Source: Limonium bicolor (Eukaryota; Streptophyta; Magnoliopsida; Caryophyllales; Plumbaginaceae). From it: a DNA stretch of 64,000 nucleotides. The stretch is from NCBI GenBank assembly GCA_023374045.1, contig CM041777.1, forward strand, positions 103,308,046 to 103,372,045. The letters run 5' to 3'. The notes beneath the pieces were generated by a model that was not told the DNA's origin, searched no databases, and saw only the letters and a program-made list of their open reading frames with translations. The number at the start of each line of letters is the position of its first letter. The stretch's first letter is position 1. This document shows, in pieces, positions 25,733-37,551 of the stretch. The translations under genes were made by a program, and so were the position numbers.

Positions 25733-25865
25733 ATCTCACTCCCGCTCTTGGGCTACACATTTTATTCTCACCCATACTCTCGGGTTACCTTTACACATTA
25801 ACTCACCCACACTCTTGGGTTATTTATACTCCTTATCTCACCCACACACTTGGGTTAATTATACT
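25733..25865. repeat. Roughly 40-bp imperfect tandem repeat in E5
   Basis: About four units carry 'ctcacccacactcttgggtta' variants, spaced by AT-rich sequence. This explains the repetitive ORF-like peptides here. Confidence 0.7.
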
Positions 25866-27104
25866 CAAGCTCTTGTAGATTCTCGAGACACTACAGGTCT
25901 CCTACGTCACGCTTGTTACTCTTAATACATACTTAGGCCAAAACTCATGGCTCTCTAGCATAGTCTTACTTCCCCGGTTTCGACCCTACTCCGGGTCTAG
26001 CATGGTGGGAAGGTTCAACTAGCTCACGGAACTCTCTCTTAGTTCCTATCTCTTTACTTAGGTCCGACTACTCTCGGACTACTCCCATTCCCATACACTC
26101 CTCTCTCGGAGTTTAATAATATTATGTATATTAGTCTAGAAGCATCACTCTCGATGTTTCTAATGACTTTGGGAACATTACTTAAGTTCGGTTAATCTTA
26201 GGTTTTAAGAGTTACCATGCATTTCACTTACTCATACTTTCGGTTATTTTCTTATAACGGGTAAAATCCTCATATAGGAGGTCGACCATGTCACAAGGGA
26301 GTTACTAATCCTTAGGTCTCTTTTACCTTCTTTACTAGTTCACATCTTCGAACTATCTTTAATCCTCTTGAAGGAGGTTCACTTATCTTTCCACTCTCAT
26401 TTGTTTCGTGGATTGTGTCATTATGGTTTACTAACCGTTATCGGGTAATTACTCAACCCGCACATCTCCTTATATTCTAGGGAGTTCATATGTTTGCGTT
26501 TTCGTTATACTTTAACGGAGAGTTTGTGTGTTTGCCCATTTTCGTTATCATAAGCATCGACCCGATCTATGGGTCTCTAGCCAAACGTTACTCACTAGGA
26601 GTCGGTCTTTACTCTATGTTATACCACACCGGCATACAAGTATGTTAGCTCATTCAACATACATCAAGACATACATAATCAAACAAGGGATTATTTTCAT
26701 ACTTTAATCTTGATTAAGCCGGCACACAAACACACAAATCAACGTAACTCGGTTAGCACACGGAGTATGAGAAAATCATACCTTTCACCGGGGTTGGCTT
26801 TACCGTGTGATCTCACCATGCACGGTTCGCACTTGGTCCACTGATAAAATTCAAATGTTTATATTAACATTATGGTGTTACGGTATGTAAAACTAATACT
26901 CCCGTACTTAACCCCGTTATCCCGTTATTCCTAGTTTAGTTCTTGTGTTCTTAACTCACAACTTTCTCACTCACTTCTCAAACTTGTTTACACTTCTTAG
27001 GACCTTTATTACTCACCAAACAAGGCCTAAACATCACCTAAAACCATTACCATTCATTTCCCCATCATCAGGACACTTTAAAATACATTCTGTCACTTTT
27101 TTGC

Positions 27105-27288
27105 CTGGTCCGGGTTTGTGTCCGGGTTACAAACCCGGACCAAACACTGGAATCAGTTTCTGTCGCATTTTTCATGTGGTCCGGGTTTGTGTCCGGGTTT
27201 ACAAACCCGGACCACCCCCTGGGATGACCTTCTGCCATGTTTTTGCTATGGTCCGGGTTTGCGTACCGATTTGCAAACCCGGACCACC
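27105..27288. repeat. CCGGGTTTG hairpin cluster in E5
   Basis: Three units each pair a 'ggtccgggtttg' arm with a 'caaacccggacc' arm across a short loop. They are separated by about 40 bases of unique sequence. Comparable clusters occur in the E3 and E6 LTRs. Confidence 0.85.
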
Positions 27289-27599
27289 CCTGGAACTGTC
27301 AAAAATTATAGTTTTTGACCTCTTTTCAACCTAATTCATACCCAATCTCTTCCTAATCATTCCACATGTAATCCAACATATTTTACACCTTAATCAAGCT
27401 CTTAACCTCCTTAAACCATGGACAAACTTACCACTGAATTCATGCACAACTACCCATTTCCACTGTAATTTTCTTCTCTGTTACAGATTCCTAGTTCTTC
27501 TTTCTGTTGTAGTTCCAATCTTTTCTTTCCTTCTTCTACTCCACGCTTTGACACAATCAAGGCCTTACACTGGTGGAACGCGACCCATTAATTACGGTC

Positions 27600-27930
27600 C
27601 AAAACCGTGTATAATTACGGTTCTGGACCGTAATCTACGCAGGCGTCAATAAAGATGGCGTTTCTTTAATTACGGTTTAAAACCGTAATTAAAGTCCCTT
27701 TCCGGCCCGTGTCATTGACTTTACATTACGGTTATTTGTAAAACCGTGATCTAAAGTCCTTTAGCGCGCGCGAACCAAAGGACTTTAGATCACGGTTTAC
27801 AAGTAACCGTAATGTAAAGTCGACACTTTAGATGACGGTTTTGGCAATAACCGTCATCTAAAGTCTTTGGCGCGCGCGCCCAAAGGACTTTAGATTACGG
27901 TTATTGTTAGAACCGTAATCTAAAGTGTAA
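27600..27930. repeat. CACTA left subterminal inverted repeats
   Basis: Repeated 'actttagattacggtt' units and their complements form consecutive hairpins, with GCGCGC blocks in the loops (around 27765 and 27870). In CACTA elements subterminal repeats are where the element's own protein binds. That role is from family knowledge, not shown here. Confidence 0.85.
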
Positions 27931-28060
27931 TTTTTTTTTTTTACAAATCTACACAATTGCAACAGAGACAGAATTGTAACAGATAAGCAACAGAGGGCAG
28001 AAACTGCACAATTGAACCCCCTGAATCAAATACCAACAACACAAATTCATTCTCTGCGCA

Positions 28061-28260
28061 CAATTGCAACAGAGATAACATCTAATAAAGCACCAGATCG
28101 AAAATCTGTAACATATTCAATCTGTTACACAATTGCAACAGAGATAACATCTAATAAAGCACCAGATCAAAAATCTGTAACATATTCAATCTGTTACACA
28201 ATTGCAACAGAGATAACAATTGCAAATTCATTTCTGCGCACAATTGCAACAGAAACATTC
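28061..28260. repeat. 69-bp tandem repeat inside CACTA
   Basis: Two near-identical 69-bp units start at 28061 and 28130. Partial third and fourth units start at 28199 and 28241. Each begins 'caattgcaacagag'. The region is non-coding. Confidence 0.8.
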
Positions 28261-29229
28261 AATACAACAGCTAGAATCTGTTACAGCAGCAGCAGCTAGC
28301 ATAATTCATTACAAACAGAATCAGAGCAACTAACAAAAAATATAATTTGTTACACAATATAATCTGTTGCAGCAGCAACTAACAGAATCAGAGCAGCAAC
28401 TAACAAAAAATATATGTTACAGCATCAGAGCTAGCTAGTCTCCACTCCATTCTCATAAACATGGCTGCCATGCTCTCTCTGACATGCAACAAGTCGGCAG
28501 GAGCATAAGTCTTGAATCTGGCATAATGCTCTTTAATCTGCAACAAGAAAAGGAATGGAACACATAATGAGATTAAGATAAAGACACAAAAAATCTGCCG
28601 AAAGAATTAAATACAAGACAGCGTTCGTATTACCTTGTCAATATCATTCTTAAAACTTGGGAAGTACCCGCAGAACTCGTACATATACCGCATCACGTAG
28701 TACCCGCAACTCTTAGAATCCTTTTGGGTAGGGCACTAAATCACCAAAATTCACAAATGTAAAACAATTGTACAAAGATAATAGCAGCACGAACGAAATA
28801 CATGAATTACCAAACCTTGATGTAATTGACGGTCAAATCACCAAACTCTCCCTGAGGGGTTTTTTTGTAACAACTGTTACATATATTACAAAAGCGTTTA
28901 GCAAATGAACAAGTACATTAATTTTGGTTCAAAAAACTTACAAATAATTAAATAGTAATAAAAACTTACTCTTTGATTAAGTCTTCAGTGTTGAATTCTG
29001 TCCACTGCCCTAGTGGATCTAGAACGAGCAGAGTAGCGTAGCGGTGGCAGCGCAGAATATAAACAAAGCCAGTGGTGGCTACAATGTCAAATACAAAATG
29101 AAATGAGAAATGAAGGTAAAAAAGTTAGCTAATTAGTATGTAATTTTATATTAGAACTCACGTTTGGTGATACGGCATTAGAATGAATAATTTATTCTGT
29201 TGATCAACAACGTTTGAAGCAATGAATCA

Positions 29230-31856
29230 TGTATTCACAAAACTCCCCGGGTCCCTAGTGACTGAGTCGTATGATAACGCTCCGGGCACACCACAGTAAT
29301 GGAGGTCATGTCCTTCTCAGCACATCTCTCAAGCAGACATCTATTATATCACATGTACTATAAAAAGTTAGCCAATGCAACTTCATAGATACTTATTCTA
29401 TATGTTTACAGTATGAGGAAAGAACACTTACTTTAGATAAGCTTGAATAATGTTAATGTTCAGATAATCTCCACACATCATCTCTCTGATGTCCTCAAAG
29501 TTGATTGCCGTCATCATATCTTCTTCGTAGTGAAACATCGACTTTGGAAGCGTCATCATGAAGTTGTTAGTTTGAGATGACTTCAACATGATCTTGTCGT
29601 AGAGATTCATCTGCTTGGGCCCCAAAACATTAACAAGTTTTTGTGGCAGTGTGAGCTTATTTTTAGGCGCCTCAGAAGTCCTGGTGCGACCCCGGACGGG
29701 CTGGATTCTTACCTTTCGCACCCCGACACTGGATTCTTACCTTCACACACAAACAGTAAAGCATCAATGTAAAGATAATTACTAATTGATTATTATAGTA
29801 ACATTAAACAATTATCTAGAACATACCTTGTACTTCTGACAGGATTCGCCGGCGCGCAGATCTCTTCTTCTCTGGGCCGGGATACGCGGCGAGGAAGCTC
29901 AGGGATCTCAGGATTCGCCGGCGCGCTGGTCTCTTCTAGTCTGGGCCGGGTACGCGGCGAGGAAGCTCAGGGATCTATAATAGATTAGATTAGATACTTA
30001 ATGCTAAATAATGCATTTTATTAGATACTAAATGGTTGTCAAACAGTCTTACCTCATCGGTGACAACAATATAACATGCTGGCCAGGGCAATATGTCTCC
30101 CTTCGCTTCGATCAGCGTGCATTTGTTGTCAAACGCCATCGGAAGGTATGCATGCTCAAATCCATCAACTATCAGGTCCAAGGTCACACGCGCGTAGAAT
30201 GGGGGTAGACGTACGAAACTGATGAGCGTGAGTGGACCTGATGACAACACCGTCCCGTAGGCCGCATCTACAGGGTGCCCGTCTAATGGTATTTGGAGAC
30301 GACATTTTTTTTGCTCCTTTAATAAACAGAGATAATAGTGAAATAAAAGTGAGTCCAATCTAATACTATTTAAATAACTTTATTTTAGAGAAAAATAGTT
30401 AAACAAAGTTAACCTGGAGATGTTGGCAACGGGTACGGGTCAGCGGCCGGAGCACAACTAGACGAGGAAGATAGTCGAGGAGGATCTAGCTTCTGCTGCT
30501 GAGTAGTCGCATGTGCAATCGCATTCACGCTTCCTGCAGCCTCTCCTCGATAGCCCGGCGCTCAGCAGCCTGTTTCTCGTCATTAGCTTGGCGCTCAGCA
30601 GCGAACTTACGCTCTACCATCGCCTCGACTTCAGCAGCACTCATCTGACCCTTCCTAGCAGATGGCGGGAATACGTTCTTCTGACGTACTTCTCCCCCAA
30701 ATCCTCTAACACGCCCCGGGTGATCCTTCTTCCCAAGCATTTGATTGAGCGCGTCGTCTTGAGAAGGGAGGAGCGTGTAAGTCTACTTCTCCTCTCTGTG
30801 CCGCTTCGTACTGTCCAATTTTCAAAGAAGTTAACACTAATTTAAGATCAACAAACACTTGAGTATATAAGTAATTATTTAACAGCTACTTTCAAATACT
30901 TACAATTTGGTTAGCCAGGTTCCATCCGCAGCATTAGGAAATATCCTCTGACCTTCGCTGGTCGTTTTCTGGGTCAAGTATGTACATCTGCACCCTCCTC
31001 GCCTCAGAGACATCCTCGATCGGGCATTCACTTCCATCCTCGTTCCCCGTGTCAGCAAACCAGCTTCTTTCCATCCCTCGAGGCTGCCCACATATCCCCT
31101 TCGTCCCATGGTGTGGGGGTAGAGATTAGCTCACGGTTTTGCCGTGCTTGTTCTTGTACTTGCTGTTAAGAAAGTACAACAGGAAATTAATTAGAAAATA
31201 GGGATAAAGCATTATGAGCATTAATTAAGAAAAGAGTACACACAAACATACCTGAACTCGGGGGTGGCGTGCCGCTCAACGAACTCCTTCCACTCCTCTT
31301 CAGTGATCATGCCGTGTACACAACATACGGCGGAGGCTCAGTGGGGGCACCCTGTTGATCCAATGCTCAACCAAATAGTGGCGGAATGATTTAGCTTTAC
31401 CGGACACCAAAGAAAGAACGGTCTTCTTCACTTCTTCTGGGATCTTGTACGTTCTTGCACCTCTTCCAGATGGTCTCCTTTACTTCTTGCGGGACTGTTT
31501 CCATGTGTGTTGATGCAGCAATGTGATCTGGCCAGAGTCCTAGCATACTACCGAACTCTGACTGCTGCCCCCACCATACCTCCCATACTGGTCCCACAGA
31601 AGACTAATCTGATCCTCCTTCTGCAGTTTCAACCCACGGGTCGACCTCTACCTCTGGGTCTCTGAGTAGCACTGTAGAAGGTTGCACTCATGGAAGGGCC
31701 AACAGTAGCAGCGGCAGATGTGGATGGGGCAACAGCAGCAGCGCAGATGTAGATGGACCGATACCATTCGCTGCTCATTTTCCCATCCTCCGACAAAATA
31801 AATCGAACTCTGCTCGCCATGTCCTGATCAGCCATGCTGCAAGGATTGAAATACAA
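29230..31856 (-). pseudogene. CACTA second gene: Transposase_24-like and Ulp1-like remnants
   Basis: Read on the minus strand. The first block starts MADQDMASRVRF near 31835. The next (31597-31397) resembles the plant transposase Ptta/En/Spm family. A block at 30740-30525 has the typical LGKKDHPGRVRGFGG followed by a coiled-coil-like, E/A/R-rich stretch. The block at 30358-29990 has VDGFEHAYLPMAF and GDILPWPACYIV, common in CACTA second ORFs. The last (29721-29428) reads MMCGDYLNINIIQAYLK, the start of a Ulp1 (C48) protease-like domain that decays after about 29340. Frameshifts, stops and a tandem duplication at 29841-29976 break it. Some gaps may be introns, so boundaries are approximate. 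Confidence 0.65.
29841..29976. repeat. 69-bp tandem duplication in CACTA second gene
   Basis: Two copies start 'aggattcgccggcgcgc' (29841 and 29910) and end 'aagctcagggatct'. The unit is GC-rich against an AT-rich background. Confidence 0.85.
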
Positions 31857-32080
31857 TTTGAATTAAATTAAGCATTTCATAATGGTCATAAACAAGCAAT
31901 AAATAAAAGAGTGGTAATTTCATATAAATTTTTATAGTAATAACTTACATACACCCATTATCTCTAAACCCACATTCCATCGTTATGGTCTGATCGTATA
32001 TACTCACGATGACCTGTGACCTCAGCCTCCAATGAAATAGGAACAGTTGGAGGTTCATCTCTGCATCATACTCATCCTCA

Positions 32081-35000
32081 TCAACCACACCATCCACACC
32101 CAACTATTCCTCTTCTCCCTTTAAGCACAACAGACCATCTAGGATTACAGGGATCAGTTACATAAAATATCTGCTTAACCTTCGTCCCAACAACGAATGG
32201 CTCAACCGTGGGAGTAGCTCTAGACAGATCAACCAGTTTCATACCATGCTCCTCCTCACGGTTAGCCATGAATGTTGTTAACCACAGTTACAGCGGAAAA
32301 AACACATTTTCGCAGTGTGGTAGTCCAATACCCAGATGTCTTGATATACACCGAAATATGATTGTTGTACTGAGACAGGACTATGACCCACGACACCGAC
32401 GTCATATAAGTTTTGATAAGCTTCAAGCTCTACACCACTGTTTTGATTCGTTGACTTCTGATCCTGACGTTCTGTGAAAAGGTGAATCCGTTTAAATCGT
32501 ACCCCTCATAAGAAAACTACATCCAGATTTGGTCCAAATGCAACTACTTTAATCAGTTCAGGCACATTCGTGGACTGATCGGACAACACTCTCTCTTTGA
32601 ACCATCGGACAAATGTCCTATTCTGCTCATTTTGTAGTCTGACGTCACTCATGTTTGGATATTGTGCTCTTAAAAACACAAGTGTTCATCAAAGTATGGT
32701 TCAAAAGTTCAACATTCAAGATGACTTAGCACAACTAAATGAGCTTTGTTAAGAGTGTCTATGTCAAATCTTTTCAGTTTCCTTCCAACCGTGCCAACAC
32801 CCTTCAATCTGCCCTCGTGTCTAGAACGTGGAAGTCCAATGGTATCGACACCTTCTAGGTAATTGGGTGCAGAAGTCTACAACTTCCTCTGTGATAGTGC
32901 CCTCTATAATACTACCCTCTAGGTGACGACGGTTCTTCATTTTCTTCTTCAGGACACCCATGTACCTTTCGAACGGATACATGTAGCGAAGGTACAAAGG
33001 ACCACACATCAGAATCTCTCTTACAAGATGCACGAGGAGATGTATCATTATGTCGAAAGAACGATGGAGGAAAATACATCTCCAGCTGGCACATTGTCAC
33101 AATAAGATCCTTTTGTAATTTAGACAGAGTGTCCCATCAAGAACCTTAGACGAAATGGATTTGAGGAAGACACTGACGTTTGTGATTGTGTGTCTGACAG
33201 CATCCGGCAGATCCCACGTAGTGCAATTGGCAAAAATTCTTGAAGTAGGGACATGATAATCGTGAGATTTCATTCTACTAATTTGAAATCTGTCATGGAC
33301 ACTAGGTTTCTTATGTTTGAGGAGTAACTTGATGGCACCTTGATGTTGTAAGGGTACTGCATAGACTATGTTTCTCTTCTTTAGACAGAGTGTGACAGGC
33401 AGGAGGCAAGAATGTGCGTTTTTTCCACGTTCTTGCGGGCCAAGCTCTGTGCGTATGCCCAACTCAATTAAATCTGTTCTTCCTTTCAAATGATCCTTTG
33501 TCTTTCCTTTTGTTCAAAAGGGTGCTAGCAAACTTTCACCCACGTTCTTTCGACATGCATCCCATCGATACAATGTCTAACCTCCAGATGCTGCCAGTAC
33601 TGTAGTTCCCAAAATATTGATTTTTTTTCAGACACTTTTTTCACCACTTTTGGTTGGTGGCCCGAAGTTGTTCAAATATTATCCAACTTTTTGTAAATCT
33701 CTGTACCTGTCAAAGGCTGGCGCGCCATGCTGTGATCAGTTTTCCCATCGAACTCTTTCGCATCTTCGATACTTATGTCCTTTGGAAGCATTTTTTCGGT
33801 GGCCCATCTACACGGTTTCCCACTATGTTTCAAGCGAATGTACAGGTGTTTTCACCACAAATCGGACACGCCAACGCCACCTTGATTGAATAGCCTGAAA
33901 GATTACCATAGGCGGGGAAATCATTGATTGTGCAGTACAACATAGCACGCAAATTGAAGTCCTCTTTACTGAATGAGTCGTAAACCGTAGCCCCTTCATT
34001 CCACAAGAGTTGTAGATCCTCTATCAAAGGTTGTAGGAATACGTCAATTTTGTTGCCGGTTGCTTTGGACCAGATATTAACAAGACAACAAGATGTGTCT
34101 TGGTTTCATGCATAACCACGGCGGTTAGATTGTAAATAACCAAAAGCACAGGCCAGGTACTGTGTTATGCTACTCAAAGTACCGTAAGGGTTCATCCATC
34201 CGTGCACAAGCCTAGCCTTAGGTTTCTCGGTTCGTTACCAAACTCTGGAAATTTTACGTCTATGTTTCTCCACTATGGTTGCTGCTCAGCGGGATGTCTC
34301 AATCTGCCATCCTTTTTCCTGTGAACTGAATGCCACCGAAGATTCTCTGCGTCTTTCTCAATGGGAGAACAAACGTCTGAACCTTGGAATGATGGGCAGG
34401 TACCACAATACCTTAGCTGGTGAACCTTTCTTTAACTAACGTGATGGGTTTGTTGTTTCTTATACCGTTGAACGCTCCACATGCTGAACAGCTTTCAGCA
34501 AATTCATCCGATTTCCAAAACAGCATGCAACCATTTGGACAAGCATGAATTTTCTGGTACCCCATACCCATTGGGCACATCATTTTTTTGGCTGAGACGT
34601 AGTCGTTGGTAAAACGTTGTCCACCGGAAGAACGTATTTCAATAGTTCCAGGAGGTCAGTGAAACTTACGTCGCTCCAGCCATGTTTCGCTTTCAAGTTG
34701 AATAGCTTGAGGACGAACTCAACTTGCTTAACTTTGTAGGGTCCACACCCGGGGTACAACGGGTTGGGATGAATCCAACAAATTTTCATGCTTGTTGGCG
34801 TGTTTAGAGTTAATGTCGTTCCACATCTTCAAGCATAGTCTCAATGTCATCATCCCAGAAAATCTGGCACAACGTTCGCTTTAACGTCTTCTGGATCACC
34901 AGCAACGTATCATCTCCAAGTTCTGTTTGTGTTTGCCTGACCATTATCCCCTTCTTCGTCAGGCTTAATAACATCGAACGCACTCTGACCATGCCATCGG

Positions 35001-35220
35001 ATTATGTCTTGGAAATCTTGTGTAAAACCGCGGCGGATCAGATGTTCCTTAATTGTTTCAACGCCGCGATATCTCAGATTGTTTTGGCAGTCGATACACG
35101 GACAAAATATGTATCCCTTGTCTGTAGGTTCAGATTGTTCGCCAACACCGTGCATAACTTATCAACTCCTTCTAAAAACTTGTCGTCCAAATTTCCGCTG
35201 TAAATCCACGAACGTTCCAT
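32081..35220 (-). pseudogene. CACTA transposase (TNP2/TNPD-like), frameshifted
   Basis: It starts MERSWIYSGNLDDKFLEGVD at 35220 on the minus strand, the usual opening of the transposase-associated domain. A frameshift near 35150 leads into IFCPCIDCQNNLRYRG. Transposase_21 follows, with NLKAKHGWSDVSFTDLLELL (34789-34580), a cysteine-rich segment (CPMGMGYQKIHACPNGC), and GYSIKVALACPICGENT (34027-33830). A DUF4218-like block comes next: LKSHDYH-type residues (33489-33097), HLLVHLVREI and MYPFERYMGVLKK (33048-32821). A DUF4216-like end closes it: EPFVVGTKVKQIFYVTDP (32269-32081). This protein would cut the element at its CACTA ends. At least five frame changes make it inactive as read, apart from possible introns. 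Confidence 0.85.
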
Positions 35221-36960
35221 CTCCTTCTAGCTATTTATATGAAGGCAGCCATTTCATACCGTCACCCGTGACAGAGTCTTTACACTTTTGTATCTTATCA
35301 ACCTAAATCCATCCATGAGTATTAAATCCCACCGGTGAACGTGTTTTTAATATGTAATTTATTGAAAATTTCGGCAGCATCTCCCTACAGTTCTTCAAAT
35401 GCACGATATTATGATATTAATCAATAATATATGCATTCGAAGAACAATAAAGAGATACTGCTGAAATAATCAATAAAGTACATATTAAAAGCACATTCAC
35501 ACCCTAGGTGTGTGATTTAACAATCGTGGACAGTCCCGACAGGGACTGCCGAAGATATACCTCTATTAGGTATATCTTGGGCGGATAACTATGTTTGGTA
35601 GTTTGTCAAATATTATATGTATATATAAATCTTACCTCTGGTAGACGATTAGCCGATGCTAAGACGGTTGAGGTCGAAAGCCTAAATAAAGTCGTAGTCC
35701 TGATGCATAAATGAAAAACGACAACATTAGAATTCATCAAAAAATCAAGGTTAAATGCTAGCTAAACCGCGGAAAAAAATCGACAGCATCTCCCCTATAT
35801 TTCTAACGTCTCCAAATCAGTTTTATCAAAGTCAAATTCGCACGCACCATCTAGAACTGGTAACATACATAAACTTATCTTCACTGATGTATTTAGTTTA
35901 CAGAAACAGAAAAACGACAACATCTTTCTGTTGCCTCTACTGAAACAGATTCACATAGAACTCAAACAGAAATAGAAACTGAAAGAAAAGAAACAGACAG
36001 ACAGAGACTGGTGTATGACTCCTCTCTGTTTGTTCACGTGTTTGAATTCTCAAACCTTTCTAAACTGTCGATCCTGTCAATTTGGTGTGTTATAAGTTTC
36101 TAACTCAACTAAACCCAAGGCAACTTTGTTACAGATGCAGAATTAGTCAGAACCTGATCTGATACGAAACTGAAGCTGAAATCCAAACTGAAATCAAAAC
36201 AGAAACTGAGTTGTGTTCTTGCTTTCTTCACTGTCTGTTTTTTTTTCCTTTCAACTGATTATACTTCTCCTAACTCTTACCAAGTTACTTAAATATTCCA
36301 TTAAGCTTTAAATCCAGACCAAAACTCAAACAACTTGTTACAGTTCTGTTCCATTCATGAAACTGAGATATGCTACAGTTCTGTACCATTCATTTTTCAG
36401 GAATCGGTAATATACTTGAACTTACTTTCTTTCCTGTGGCAGTTTTAAGTAGTAGCATTTTTAAAACTACACTATTATGTTTAATTGTAATACTAAATGC
36501 TAAGAACAAATAAATACAGCAGTTTACAGATTGGTTTGCAAAGTTACCGTAACTAAGCACCGAAGTGGGCAAGTAGTGTAGAAATCAGCCCACGAACTAG
36601 GTCGCAATTAACTGTGAATCTGGGCACAAATATATGAACAAGGTTAGAACATTTGCCATTACACTCTCAGGATTCGATACAAACGAGGTTAGAACTTGCA
36701 ATCGAATGCATGTATATGAACAAAGTTAGAAAAAAACGACAATCAATCGCGATCGCATACCCACTACGCGATAGAGACGTCGACGGTGAGACCAGTGGTA
36801 GATGGGTGGTGACCGGCGGCGATGGGAGTGACAAAGGTGGTGGGAGCGACGGCGGCGATGGCCGTTAGCAGGTGACGGGAGAGAGGAGGCAATTTCAGTG
36901 AGGAAGATAGCGCGAAAGAGAAGAAGAGTTACTGTGAGTAGAGTGTGCAGAGTGTAGGCA
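35221..36960. other. CACTA 5' non-coding region
   Basis: Lies between the transposase start and the right subterminal repeats. It would contain the minus-strand promoter. It is rich in 'gaaactga' and 'cagaaac' repeats near 35940-36200. The ORFs at 35755-35943, 36390-36572 and 36653-36868 show no recognisable domain. I see no defined regulatory site. Confidence 0.5.
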
Positions 36961-36972
36961 AATGTTTAAATG

Positions 36973-37551
36973 GACTTTAGATTACGGTTACATGTAAACC
37001 GTAAACTAAAGTCACACTTTACATGACGGTTCTCACAAAAACCGTAATCTAAAGTGTAACGAAATTAAAAAAAAAAGCGCGATAATTATTTGGCATATGT
37101 TGGGTTTTCAAACATAGGTAACACATTAATATAAAGTTTTTATTAATCTAAAATACACTGATAAAACGACGTCGTTAAATGTAATCTAAAGTGTAACGAA
37201 ATTAAAAAATAGCGCGATAATTATTTGCCATATGTGGGTTTCAAACATAGGTAAACACATTAATATAAAGTTTTTATTAATCTAAAATACATGCTAAAAC
37301 GACGTCGTTAACTGTAATTTAGATTACGCGCGGAGTCGATAAATCAAATAATATGGGAAATTTTTTTTCGTCAGGTCAAAACGACGTCGTTGACGAGGTT
37401 GGCGCGCCTTTTTAGGAGGGACTTTAGATGACGGTTTTTAGTAAAACCGTAATCTAAAGTCCGTTGACCGTAAAGCGCGCGTCAACACGGGACTTTAGAT
37501 TACGGTTTTACTAAAAACCGTCATCTAAAGTCCCTCCTAAAAAAGGCGCGC
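36973..37551. repeat. CACTA right subterminal repeats with long palindrome
   Basis: This stretch contains 'actttagattacggtt' hairpins at 36973-37060 and a tandem duplication of about 137 bp (37044-37180 and 37181-37318). It ends in a near-perfect palindrome at about 37399-37551, with arms of about 60 bp flanking a GCGCGC-containing loop. It mirrors the left subterminal block at 27600-27930. Confidence 0.88.

Noticed and set aside
26945..27334. 129-aa ORF in E5
   Set aside because: The repetitive peptide comes from the hairpin repeats; no domain, and overlapping frames are also open.
36653..36868. ORF with a glycine-rich tail in the CACTA 5' region
   Set aside because: No domain; the GGC-rich end looks like untranslated leader sequence.
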